From Bacillus bingmayongensis (GTDB lineage Bacteria; Bacillota; Bacilli; Bacillales; Bacillaceae_G): DNA of 64,000 nucleotides. Where the stretch lies: positions 186,001-250,000 of the forward strand of contig NZ_AKCS01000005.1 in NCBI RefSeq assembly GCF_000299035.1. The letters run 5' to 3'. The position numbers and the translations under genes are program-made. Within the stretch, counting starts at the first letter, position 1. Each line of letters begins with the position of its first letter. This document shows positions 8,687-17,143 of this stretch, in pieces. The notes beneath the pieces were generated by a model, which did not search any database, was not told the origin of the DNA, and saw only the letters and a program-made list of their open reading frames with translations.

Positions 8687-9569
8687 TCAAATTTTTAATA
8701 TGGACTTATATAAATTAACAAAGTTTTGAGCGATACTTGATAATTCATGATGTTTCAACCAAATTAAACCTGTAGAGGCAGACAAATTTGTATCGGCAAT
8801 TTTAAAAGCTTGGATAGGATAGCTTTTATGTCGTTGAATTACGGTTTCTGGAACAATGGACGCTCCAAAGTCAGACGCAACTAAATCTAATAAAATAGAA
8901 ATATCAGAACACTCGGCAACGATATTTGGGCATAACTGATATTTGGAAAATACATCTAGAATCATATTATATACGCCTAATCCCTCCGTGCTAGGCAAGA
9001 TTAATGGGAATTTTTTCATCTCCTCCAAGGTAATCTTACGATTAGCTAATTGCTGTTTTTTTTGAAGTAATAAAATAAAACGGTTCTGTATGAAGATGGA
9101 TCACAGAAAAATCATCCAATTTTAGCGGTAATCGAATTATTGCCAATTCTACTACTCTATCTCTCACTAACTGACAAAGCTGAGCTGACTCATTTTGTTG
9201 AATTTTATACGAGACTCTAGGATATTTTTCATGAAATTGTTGTAGCAATTGAGGTAACCCGACTACTGATAAAGTATTGACACCAAGTGTTAGCCTACCT
9301 GTTATCCCATTCCCCACTTCTTTTACTTCCATTTTTGCTTCTTCTAATAATTGCGTCATTTTTAATGCATATTTATATAAAGCTTGACCTGCTTGCGTTA
9401 CTTCTAAAAATTTCCCGGATCTCTCAACCAATTTTGTTCCTAGTTCCTGTTCCATCGCTTTCAAGTGTTGACTGAGCGGAGGTTGTGAAATATGAAGTCT
9501 ATGAGCAGCAGCCGAAATTTGTCTTTCCTCGACAATCGCAATAAAATAACGCAGTTGTCTTATATCCAT
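8687..9569 (-). pseudogene. LysR-family regulator with one frameshift
   Basis: The 5' part starts at MDIRQLRYFIAIVEE with GGGAG upstream and has the LysR helix-turn-helix (SAAAHRLHISQPPLSQHLKA) and the start of the effector domain. It ends prematurely near 9042. The remainder, from EEMKKFPLILPSTEG to the end of a normal LysR protein, is in another frame; the sequence between continues smoothly (ILLLQKKQQLANRKITLEE) if one base is shifted in the T/A-rich stretch around 9065-9090. Together the parts give a full-length LysR protein of about 294 residues. It is divergent from the amidohydrolase gene (198-base gap), the usual arrangement for a LysR activator and its target. Either a recent mutation or a sequencing error. 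Confidence 0.85.
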
Positions 9570-9767
9570 AAATAGAAAACACTCCCTTTTGTATATGAAA
9601 AACTTAAGTAAAATTAATTTTTTTATATTTTTCATATATTCTTCTTTAGTTTATCATAATCTTATGAATCTTTTTACGTTTCCCTTGTAATATTTCCTGA
9701 CTTATTAAAATTTCACAAGGGAAAAAGACCATTTTAATCATTTATAAAAGAAAGGTCGGGATACTCT

Positions 9768-10987
9768 ATGAACACCGCTTTTTGGTTAATCAATGCCAAA
9801 TTAGAAAACGGTCACTACGTTGAAAATGGAGCCATTACAGGAACGAAGACAGGCTCTTACCATCTTCTTATTGACAATGAAAAAATCGCAAAAATTGTTA
9901 CAAATGACGAACCTTTCCAAGATCACTTGCCGAAAGTAGATGTGAAACAACTACTAATTCTTCCATCGTTTATTGAAAAGCACTGTCATTTGGATAAAAC
10001 GATAATGGTGACCGTTGGAGAGCAGTAATACCTGTTAACAGTATTTTTGAACGACTTGAAATGGAAAAAGAGGTTCTTCCCTCTTTGTCTACCACTACCC
10101 AAGAACGGGCGGAACATTTACTAGAGACTTTCTTAAAAGCTGGAGCTACCCATATTCGTACACATGTAGATATTTATCCAGAAATCGGTTTACAAAATTT
10201 AGATGACATTCAAAAAGTATTGCAAACATTTGACGGCAAGTTATCTTATGAAATTGTCGCTTTTCCACAGCACGGTTTATTGCGCACTCAATCAGGGAAT
10301 TTAGTAAGAGAAGCAATTCGCCAAGGAGCATCTCTTGTTGGCGGTGTTGATCCGGCTACTGTTGATGGGAACATCGAAGCATCATTACAAGAAATGATTG
10401 AGATTGCTGTGGAAGGAAAGGCAGATATCGATTTACATTTACACGATGCCGATCACCTTGGTATTTTTACGATGAAAAGGCTAGCTGCCCTTACAAAAGA
10501 AGCCGGGCTACAAGGAAAGGTCGCCATTAGCCACGCATTTGGCTTAGGAGATATTCCGCTACATCAAGCAAGTGAAATGGCAGAACTGTTGGCGGATGCA
10601 GGAATTTCAATTATCACGAGCGTTCCAATTGACAGAAGTTTCCCCCCTGTTGGGTTATTACATAACAAAGGAGTGGACGTTGCCTTGGGATGTGACAATA
10701 TTTTTGATGTTTGGTCGCCATTTGGCAACGGAGACATTCTCGAACGCGCCGGTCGTTTAGCGGAGTTTTCAAGATGGATAGATGAACAGTCATTGGCTCA
10801 AACTCTAGGATTTATTACGGGTGGCAAGACACCGCTCAATCATGAAGGAAAACAAGTTTGGCCTCAAGTCGGGGACGATGCAAATATCGTGTTTGTCAAA
10901 GCATCTTGCTCCGCTGAAGCCATTGCAAGAAAAGCTGAGCGAGCAGCCACTATGTATAAAGGGAAAATCGTTGCAGGTTCGCTTTAA
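9768..10987 (+). pseudogene. Cytosolic amidohydrolase (cytosine deaminase-like) with one frameshift
   Basis: The first 84 codons encode an amidohydrolase N-terminus to the metal-binding HCHLDKT. The frame is then lost around 10000-10010; the other frame continues GDRWRAVIPVNSIFERLE and runs to 10987 with the further metal and catalytic motifs HLHDADHLG, ISHAFGLG and GCDNIFDVWSPFG. Compared with the downstream paralogue (HIHLDKTFYGGPWRAA), one base is missing after HLDKT. Without the shift it would be a normal enzyme of about 405 residues of the AtzC/CodA-like family that hydrolyses amide or amidine bonds in small cyclic compounds. It has no export signal, unlike its neighbour. It probably belonged to the divergent LysR regulon. 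Confidence 0.85.
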
Positions 10988-11113
10988 TCTAGTGAAGAAG
11001 CAAGATCTTAATCATTTTTAAATTAAGATAAAGGGTAAGTGAAATGCAGATATCGGGTTATAAAGTGCATGCTTTAGGCTCCATGCAAAGATTATAAGAG
11101 GAGGATATTCCAG

Positions 11114-12523
11114 ATGGATCAAGAAAACAAAGGTTTTTCTCGCAGAAAGTTTCTAGGTAACGTCTGCAAAATTGGAGGGGCTACAGCTGTTCTCGGCGTC
11201 ACGGACGCAATGGGATTATTTGTCCCTGAAAATGTAAGCGCGGACGAAAAAGAAAAAAAAGATGATCACAACATCAAAAAAACGGAAAAAAATAGCTCCT
11301 ACATGTTGTTGAATGTGCGATTGGAAAGCGGATATAAATATGAAAATGGCCAGGTTGTCGCAACGGACACCATGCTCTGTAATCTTCAAATCGATAAAGG
11401 TATTATTACAAAAATATTAGATACAAAAGTTCCTTATAAAAAGAATATCGATCGCTATGATGCGAAAGGCATGCTGCTGCTTCCTTCCTTTAAAGATATG
11501 CATATTCATTTGGATAAAACATTTTATGGTGGTCCTTGGAGAGCTGCATCGCAAAGAAAAAACATTTTTGACATGATTGAAGTTGAACAGACGCTGCTAC
11601 TTGAGTTGCTGCCAACTGCCCAAGAGCGTGCGGAAAAATTAATTGAATTGATTCTCAGCTACGGATCAACATTTGCCAGAAGTCACTGCAACATTGACCC
11701 TGTCGTCGGCCTCAAAAATCTCGAGAGTTTAAAGCGCGCCTTAGCGAACTATTCAGATAAACTATCGCACGAAATTGTCGCCTTCCCTCAACACGGCTTA
11801 CTTCGTTCAAATGCAGAGGGACTGCTGCGTGAAGCTATGCAGCTCGGAGCAACACATGTTGGCGGACTAGATCCTACTTTGGTTGATGCAGATATGGAAA
11901 AATCACTACAAACTATGGTACAAATTGCGGTGGACAACAAAGCAGGAATTGATATCCATCTTCATGAAGGCGGTGAAACAGGTTTGAAAGCAATTCATCG
12001 ATTGGCAGATTTGACTGAAGAAGCCGGTCTGCAGGGAAAAGTGACAATCAGCCACGCTTTCTCACTAGCATCGCTGACAGCCGGCGCCGACATCGAAATG
12101 GCAAACCGACTTGCTTCGCTGGGCATCTCGATTGCATCAACTGTTCCAATTGGCAAAAATGCGATGCCGATTCCGCTTCTTCAAAAGCAAAAGGTGAATG
12201 TCATGCTTGGCAATGATAGTATTATGGATCACTGGTCCCCGCTTGGGATTGGTGACACGCTGCAAAAAGCTCATCTTGCTGCAGAGCTGTATGGATGGTC
12301 CTACGAATATAACTTGTCCCGCGCACTTTCTCTTGCTACCGGCGGCATTACGCCATTAGATGAGTCCGGTAAGCAAGTATGGCCAAAGGTTGGCGATGCT
12401 GCTACCGCCATACTTGTTCCTGCCAACTGCTCGGCCGAAGCGGTAGCGCGGCTGCCAAAGCGTGCTTCCGTGCTATATAAAGGTACTCTAGCTGCCGGTT
12501 CTCTTGATAAAGCCAAAAACTAA
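11114..12523 (+). CDS. Tat-exported amidohydrolase (cytosine deaminase-like family)
   Basis: A 469-residue protein with a twin-arginine signal peptide: FSRRKFLG at residues 8-15, a hydrophobic stretch (IGGATAVLGV), and a likely cleavage after VSA near residue 43. A lysine-rich linker leads to an amidohydrolase domain with HIHLDKT, HLHEGGETG, ISHAFSL and GNDSIMDHWSP, the metal and catalytic residues of CodA/AtzC-like enzymes, so it should be active on the outer face of the membrane or be secreted with bound metal. It is a tandem paralogue of the frameshifted cytosolic gene upstream. tatA and tatC follow 172 bases downstream in the same direction. Its base composition is visibly richer in G+C than its neighbours, suggesting transfer. 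GGAGG lies nine bases before the ATG. The substrate is unknown. Confidence 0.88.
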   Translation: MDQENKGFSRRKFLGNVCKIGGATAVLGVTDAMGLFVPENVSADEKEKKDDHNIKKTEKNSSYMLLNVRLESGYKYENGQVVATDTMLCNLQIDKGIITKILDTKVPYKKNIDRYDAKGMLLLPSFKDMHIHLDKTFYGGPWRAASQRKNIFDMIEVEQTLLLELLPTAQERAEKLIELILSYGSTFARSHCNIDPVVGLKNLESLKRALANYSDKLSHEIVAFPQHGLLRSNAEGLLREAMQLGATHVGGLDPTLVDADMEKSLQTMVQIAVDNKAGIDIHLHEGGETGLKAIHRLADLTEEAGLQGKVTISHAFSLASLTAGADIEMANRLASLGISIASTVPIGKNAMPIPLLQKQKVNVMLGNDSIMDHWSPLGIGDTLQKAHLAAELYGWSYEYNLSRALSLATGGITPLDESGKQVWPKVGDAATAILVPANCSAEAVARLPKRASVLYKGTLAAGSLDKAKN

Positions 12524-12624
12524 CCGGTGTGAATACGTATAAAATTGATAAAAATTTGTTTGGTATACAACTGAATGGAAGGCAGAAAAATTTCACAAAA
12601 ACTTTGACCTAAAGATTCCTTTTT

Positions 12625-12638
12625 CCAAAACGTTTTCA
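12625..12638 (+). promoter_or_regulatory. Possible cre (CcpA) site upstream of tatA
   Basis: CCAAAACGTTTTCA matches the degenerate cre consensus TGWAANCGNTNWCA at 12 of 14 positions, missing the first two. It lies about 57 bases before the tatA start. If real, tatAC would be subject to carbon catabolite control; no clear -35/-10 pair was found around it. Confidence 0.3.
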
Positions 12639-12694
12639 AATATTGCTATAAGTATGTAAAAGAAATTACAAGACTCGATACTAAGGAGGAACTT

Positions 12695-12898
12695 ATGTTT
12701 CAGAATATTGGAATCCCAGGATTAATACTTGTTTTAATGCTCGCCCTGATTATTTTTGGCCCTTCTAAGTTACCGGAACTAGGAAGAGCATTCGGCTCAA
12801 CATTAAGAGAATTTAAAAAACCCACTAGAGATCTTATCGCGGATGACACAGATGATTTACAAAAAAATCCAAATAAGAAAGAAAAACTAGACAAATAG
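12695..12898 (+). CDS. tatA: Sec-independent translocase subunit TatA
   Basis: A 67-residue protein with the TatA/E architecture: a short outside N-terminus, one membrane helix ([15 protein letters not shown]), the conserved hinge [15 protein letters not shown], an amphipathic helix and a charged tail. TatA oligomers form the conduit through which folded proteins with twin-arginine signals cross the membrane. AAGGAGG precedes the ATG. It lies between a Tat-signal enzyme and tatC, as in Bacillus where tatA-tatC pairs sit next to their substrate (for example phoD-tatAd-tatCd in B. subtilis). Confidence 0.95.
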   Translation: MFQNIGIPGLILVLMLALIIFGPSKLPELGRAFGSTLREFKKPTRDLIADDTDDLQKNPNKKEKLDK

Positions 12899-12952
12899 AT
12901 GAATAGTAGATGTAGAGTACGTCTTACATCTACTATTTCATGGGGGTGATTA

Positions 12953-13699
12953 ATGTTGAAAGAAAAAAATATGAAAACTGTTCAGCACCTTGAAGAGTTA
13001 CGTAAACGCATTATTATCACTTTAGTTGTTTTTTTGCTGTTTTTTATACTGACATTTATATATGTACAAGATATTTATCATACACTGGTCAAAGATTTAC
13101 CATTTAAGCTAGCTCTGTTAGGACCAAGTGATATCTTACTCGTTTATTTAACAATTGCTGCCATCGCTGCCGGTACAATTACTATACCAGTTGCTGCACA
13201 TCAAGCTTGGTTGTTTGTACGTCCAGCGTTAACACCAAAAGAACAAAAGGTTGCAATCGCTTATATTCCAGCACTATTGATTCTATTCCTATTGGGGATT
13301 AGTTTTGGTTATTATATTTTACTTCCTCTTGTATTACATTTTTTAATGTCACTATCAAACGGTATGTTTACTACTTTGTTTACAGCGGAGAAATATTTCC
13401 GATTTTTGCTTCATATGACATTGCCGTTTGGATTTCTATTTGAACTACCCGTTGTTATTATGTTTTTAACAAGTTTGGGAATTATCAATCCATACCGTCT
13501 GCAAAAAATTAGGAAATACGCCTATTTTCTATTAATAGTCGCTGCAGTTTTAATTACGCCGCCGGATTTTCTATCGGATTTCCTTGTGGCCATACCGTTA
13601 CTGCTCTTATATGAGGGAAGCGTCAGCTTATCTAAATTTGTATACAAACGGCAGCTTAGAGCTAATGAAAGGAACAAAAAAGCATACGAATATGTTTAA
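12953..13699 (+). CDS. tatC: Sec-independent translocase subunit TatC
   Basis: A 248-residue polytopic protein with six predicted membrane segments. The N-terminal HLEELRKRI motif, which contacts the twin-arginine signal, is intact, as is the loop ...AWLFVRPALTPKEQ. TatC recognises the signal peptide and recruits TatA. GGGGGTGATT precedes the ATG; the gap from tatA is 54 bases, so the two are probably one transcript. A strong terminator follows. The dedicated position after a Tat-signal amidohydrolase suggests this pair serves that enzyme, although it may not be the cell's only Tat system. Confidence 0.95.
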   Translation: MLKEKNMKTVQHLEELRKRIIITLVVFLLFFILTFIYVQDIYHTLVKDLPFKLALLGPSDILLVYLTIAAIAAGTITIPVAAHQAWLFVRPALTPKEQKVAIAYIPALLILFLLGISFGYYILLPLVLHFLMSLSNGMFTTLFTAEKYFRFLLHMTLPFGFLFELPVVIMFLTSLGIINPYRLQKIRKYAYFLLIVAAVLITPPDFLSDFLVAIPLLLLYEGSVSLSKFVYKRQLRANERNKKAYEYV

Positions 13700-13714
13700 T
13701 TTTTCAACTTGATG

Positions 13715-13740
13715 AAGCCCATGGAGTTTTCCATGGGCTT
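13715..13740 (+). terminator. Terminator after tatC
   Basis: AAGCCCATGGA pairs perfectly with TCCATGGGCTT across a four-base loop, followed by TTATGTC. It ends the amidohydrolase-tatAC unit. Confidence 0.8.
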
Positions 13741-13804
13741 TTATGTCCGGTATAACGAGTTTTCAATATCAAAGTGAAAAATAAAAATCTAGAATATAAG
13801 TAGT

Positions 13805-14122
13805 TTACATATTTTCAATGCTTTCCACTAACGTATAGTATCCACCTTCCACTCCTTCAATTAAGTGTTCAATCTTGTTTAAGTGTTTGGAGAAGTCATT
13901 TTTTTCTAACCAATCTTTATGATATTCAATACTCTCAAAAGTAGTCATCATAATTGCCTTGTTATTATCAACAGAACGATGCCAATGACTACTAATCCAA
14001 CCAGGAATACCTTTCCTCTTAAAGTTAAGTAGTTCTTCAGCTTGGATAGCAACCAATTCATCTAGTTTACCTGGTTTGGCAGTAAATGCATTAATCCACA
14101 CTATCGCTTCACTAGATTTCAT
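13805..14122 (-). CDS. Antibiotic biosynthesis monooxygenase (ABM) domain protein
   Basis: A 105-residue single-domain protein of the dimeric alpha-beta barrel ABM family: a first strand (IVWINAFTAKPGK), a helix (LDELVAIQAEEL), then GWISSHWHRSVDNNKAIMMTTFES, a conserved 'W.s...h.s...' pattern, and a C-terminal helix-strand ending YYTLVESI. Members are small quinol/haem monooxygenases or have unknown function. A ribosome binding site (AGGAGG) is present upstream of the ATG. It is monocistronic and convergent with tatC. The precise role is unknown. Confidence 0.75.
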   Translation of the reverse strand: MKSSEAIVWINAFTAKPGKLDELVAIQAEELLNFKRKGIPGWISSHWHRSVDNNKAIMMTTFESIEYHKDWLEKNDFSKHLNKIEHLIEGVEGGYYTLVESIENM

Positions 14123-14305
14123 CTAAATAACCTCCTTGAAATTAAATTATCTTTTCTACTTAGAACACCATGGATATCCGGAAAATTGATACTGAAATCT
14201 AGGATGTTCATAAATGCCCCACCTATACTTCTAGATTAGTTTTGCTTTCATTTCAAGGGTATTTCAAGACCTTAACTTAATAGCGATAACATATACCTAT
14301 GCAAG

Positions 14306-15679
14306 CTAATATACAAACAACATCAATAAGCTTGTGACAATTCCGACCCAAATACAGAGAATGAAGCAATACCCCATGATATCTTTGATTTTCAAACCGA
14401 GTACCCCTAGAAGAGGTAATGCCCAGAACGGCTGAATCAGATTGGTCCATGCGTCTCCCCACCCTACCGCCATGGCGATAGTAGCTGGATCTACTCCTAA
14501 CTTCAAGCCTGCCGGGACCTGCAGTGGTCCTTGCAAAGCCCATTGTCCCCCGCCAGATGGCGCCAATAAGTTCACTAATCCCGCTGACCAATATGTAAAT
14601 ATATCAAATGTATCCTTTGACGCAATGGATGCCATCCATTCGATGATAGAGCTTCCCAATCCTGAACTTCCTAAAACAGCAATAATTCCTGCATAAAACG
14701 GAAACTGTAGGATAATTGGAGAAATGGATTGCGCGGATTCTTTGAATCCTTGTGCAAAGTTTCCAAGAGAACCATGCAGCAGCAAACCGAGTGACAAGAA
14801 AAACAGATTAATAATATTTAAATCTAAGCTGCGACCGTTCATGAATTCATATATACAATACAACGTACCGATTACACCTAATAATATTCCCAGAACCGGC
14901 GTCCATTCCAATTTTTCCGCGGCGGTTAAATCTTTTTGAAGAGGTTTTACAAAAGAAGTTGTATCTGTTTCGGGTGCTTTATATCCGATAATCCCGCTTT
15001 TTGGAGCCATAAGTACGATAATAATAGGCATCGTGATGAACAGAGCGAAAAAAATAATTAGAGTAGAGTAACTAAAAATTGTTTGCGAAGTAGGAATAAT
15101 CCCAATCATATCTGCAAGAAAATGATCCTTTGTGGCAATAGTCAAGCCAATAGAACTGGACAGACCGGCACTGTATAAGGCTGTCGGAGCATAGGCAGCT
15201 GCTACAAGCAATGGAAAATGTGCATTCGGATTCTTTTTCGCCACTTCCTTCGCAATGATCGCCCCCACAACTACTGCCAGTCCCCAATTGATGTAGTACG
15301 CCATTGCACTAATCAAAAATGTCATCGTATAAGCCTTTTGAGGTGTGTTGGCTAGCTTAGCAACGGACTGCAAACCTCTATTAACGAACGGGACGGAAGC
15401 TAACGTCATCCCTGTAACCATTAGCAATATCATTTGCATTGTAAAAGTCAAATAAGTCCAAAACCCATCTCCCCAAGATTTTATGATTGCGTACGGCTTA
15501 GAGGGGTTCATCAACAAGGCCACAATGAAAGTGAATAAGGTGAGCAGCACAGCAATAACAAATGCATCCGGAACATACTTCTGGGACCATCTCGAAAATA
15601 CATTTGCACATCTTGTAAGCAATGATTCTTTCTTTCCTGGATCTACACCTGTGTTTTTCTCCAATAGGGAATGCTTCAT
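14306..15679 (-). CDS. AtoE-type short-chain fatty acid transporter
   Basis: A 457-residue polytopic transporter of the AtoE family, which carries short-chain fatty acids such as acetoacetate or butyrate. Family traits include the N-terminal VPDAFVIAVLLTLFTF, the YYINWGLAVVVGAI segment, the YAPTALYSAGLSSS loop and the C-terminal SGGGQWALQGP and GWGDAWTNLIQPFWALPLLG motifs. About ten membrane segments are visible. The start is MKHSLLEK, with AGGAGA six bases upstream; an in-frame TTG six codons earlier has no such site. It may import a substrate or export a product linked to the amidohydrolases nearby, but it is on the other strand with a terminator between, so this link is weak. Confidence 0.88.
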   Translation of the reverse strand: MKHSLLEKNTGVDPGKKESLLTRCANVFSRWSQKYVPDAFVIAVLLTLFTFIVALLMNPSKPYAIIKSWGDGFWTYLTFTMQMILLMVTGMTLASVPFVNRGLQSVAKLANTPQKAYTMTFLISAMAYYINWGLAVVVGAIIAKEVAKKNPNAHFPLLVAAAYAPTALYSAGLSSSIGLTIATKDHFLADMIGIIPTSQTIFSYSTLIIFFALFITMPIIIVLMAPKSGIIGYKAPETDTTSFVKPLQKDLTAAEKLEWTPVLGILLGVIGTLYCIYEFMNGRSLDLNIINLFFLSLGLLLHGSLGNFAQGFKESAQSISPIILQFPFYAGIIAVLGSSGLGSSIIEWMASIASKDTFDIFTYWSAGLVNLLAPSGGGQWALQGPLQVPAGLKLGVDPATIAMAVGWGDAWTNLIQPFWALPLLGVLGLKIKDIMGYCFILCIWVGIVTSLLMLFVY

Positions 15680-16072
15680 AAATATTCTCCTTTCCAAATT
15701 TTAATAAGGTGAATGTAAATATCATTCCACAAAAGAAAATAAAATCCTTTTGCACATGCGGATTCTTTCCCCACTGGACTTAAAGAGATTTTCATCTCTA
15801 GCTGCTATTTCCATTTCATAATTTGCTTCTATATTAATAAAACTGGAATTCTTTATTCTGTAAACATTCTTAATGCATTCCTGTCCTCTAATGTGAAATC
15901 TTCTTTATGTATAAATGTGAATGAAAGTACATTTTCACTGCCTCATCATGACCATAATTATCCAAACTTAATGTTTTCCTTATAATTCTTTAGAAATTCT
16001 TTAACTTTTCTTTCCTCCTAGTTAAATATTAATTTTTACACTAGTAATATCGATGTACAAGGAGGATCGCTT
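15680..16072. other. Intergenic, possible short relic
   Basis: A minus-strand stretch around 15850-15930 reads HKEDFTLEDRNALRMF, which looks like genuine coding sequence but has no start and is bounded by stops. Otherwise only AT-rich upstream regions of the flanking divergent genes are seen. Confidence 0.35.
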
Positions 16073-17083
16073 ATGCAATATGTTAAGAAATTGATGCTTC
16101 TTATCTTGTCTTTTCTTATTACTATAATTCTTGTTTTTTACTTTTATTTCTATGTAAATGGACCTTCAATTAAAGCAAAATCAGCTATATTAATAGATGC
16201 AACATCAGAAAAAATTGTTTATAAAAAAAATGAAGATACTCCTTTCCCTTCAGCAAGTCTATCAAAAATGATGACTGAGTATATTGTGTTAGAACAAATA
16301 CATAAAGGAAGAATACAGTGGGATGATCATGTAAAAATAAATAATCCTTCCATTCAAACGGAAGGAGATAATATCGATATAACGGCTAAAGATCAAATAA
16401 CAGTTCGTGATTTGTTTCATGCAATGGTTCTTGCATCTGATAATAGTGCGGCCGTATCTTTGGCAGAACATATTTCAAAAAGCGAACAAAAATTTACGAA
16501 TTTAATGAATGAAAAAGCGACACAATTGGGGTTATCTCATAAAACTTATTTTGCAAATGCAACCGGCATAATGAATCAGCAAGAAGAATCTAAAATAACC
16601 GTCTTAGATGCCTCTAAACTAGCCCAGCATTTAATAACAGATTATCCTATAATATTAAAAATCGCCCAATTAACCTCTTATCAATTTACCTTCAAAGATA
16701 TACATGTTTTCAATACAAATAAAATGTTGTATTCACTTGATAGCAATGTAAAATTTAAAGGAGTAGATGGTTTACAAACTAGCTTTTCAAATACTGCTGG
16801 ATATAGTTTTGCCAGTACAGCAAAACAAGGAAACAAAAGGTTTATTTCGATTGTAATAGAGGCAAATGGAGAAAATAGTACGTTTATCGAAACCCAAAAA
16901 CTATTTACTTACGGTTTCGAACCAACTCACCTTCCATCTCTGCAATCTGTTAAGGATTATTTGATATCGTGGATATCTCTGCTTCAGCTTAAAAATCTAT
17001 TTTTGCAAGCAATAATAATTTTTCTTGTTATCGCCATTTCTCTATTAGTACATATACGAAAAAAAGATTCAGAGGATTTTTAA
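16073..17083 (+). CDS. D-alanyl-D-alanine carboxypeptidase-like protein (S11) with altered KTG motif
   Basis: A 336-residue penicillin-binding-protein-like serine peptidase. An N-terminal membrane anchor (residues 7-28) precedes the S11 domain with SASLSKM (catalytic SxxK near residue 63) and SDNSAA (SxN). The third motif, normally KTG in the context 'vDGLKTG.t', reads VDGLQTSF here, so both the Lys and the Gly are replaced. A second hydrophobic segment near residue 305-325 anchors the C-terminus. The family trims cell-wall pentapeptides, but loss of the KTG motif suggests lost or changed activity, perhaps a binding or regulatory role. AGGAGG precedes the ATG; the gene is monocistronic. Confidence 0.82.
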   Translation: MQYVKKLMLLILSFLITIILVFYFYFYVNGPSIKAKSAILIDATSEKIVYKKNEDTPFPSASLSKMMTEYIVLEQIHKGRIQWDDHVKINNPSIQTEGDNIDITAKDQITVRDLFHAMVLASDNSAAVSLAEHISKSEQKFTNLMNEKATQLGLSHKTYFANATGIMNQQEESKITVLDASKLAQHLITDYPIILKIAQLTSYQFTFKDIHVFNTNKMLYSLDSNVKFKGVDGLQTSFSNTAGYSFASTAKQGNKRFISIVIEANGENSTFIETQKLFTYGFEPTHLPSLQSVKDYLISWISLLQLKNLFLQAIIIFLVIAISLLVHIRKKDSEDF

Positions 17084-17106
17084 TTTCAAAGCCTCTTTTA
17101 CATAAA

Positions 17107-17139
17107 AAACCGACTTGCATTTTCAAAACAAGTCGGTTT
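17107..17139. terminator. Bidirectional terminator between the S11 and glycosyltransferase genes
   Basis: AAACCGACTTG pairs perfectly with CAAGTCGGTTT across an 11-base loop; A-runs on the left and T-rich sequence on the right allow termination in both directions. Confidence 0.8.
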
Positions 17140-17143
17140 ATCT

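Noticed and set aside
12301-12596. Two minus-strand frames over the Tat amidohydrolase end
   Set aside because: Shadows caused by the GC-rich codons of the real gene.
12604-12632. TTGACC as -35 for tatA
   Set aside because: No acceptable -10 at 16-18 bases; not called as a promoter.
14277-14591. 104-codon minus-strand frame inside the AtoE gene
   Set aside because: Out-of-frame shadow of the transporter, whose membrane segments and motifs are clear.
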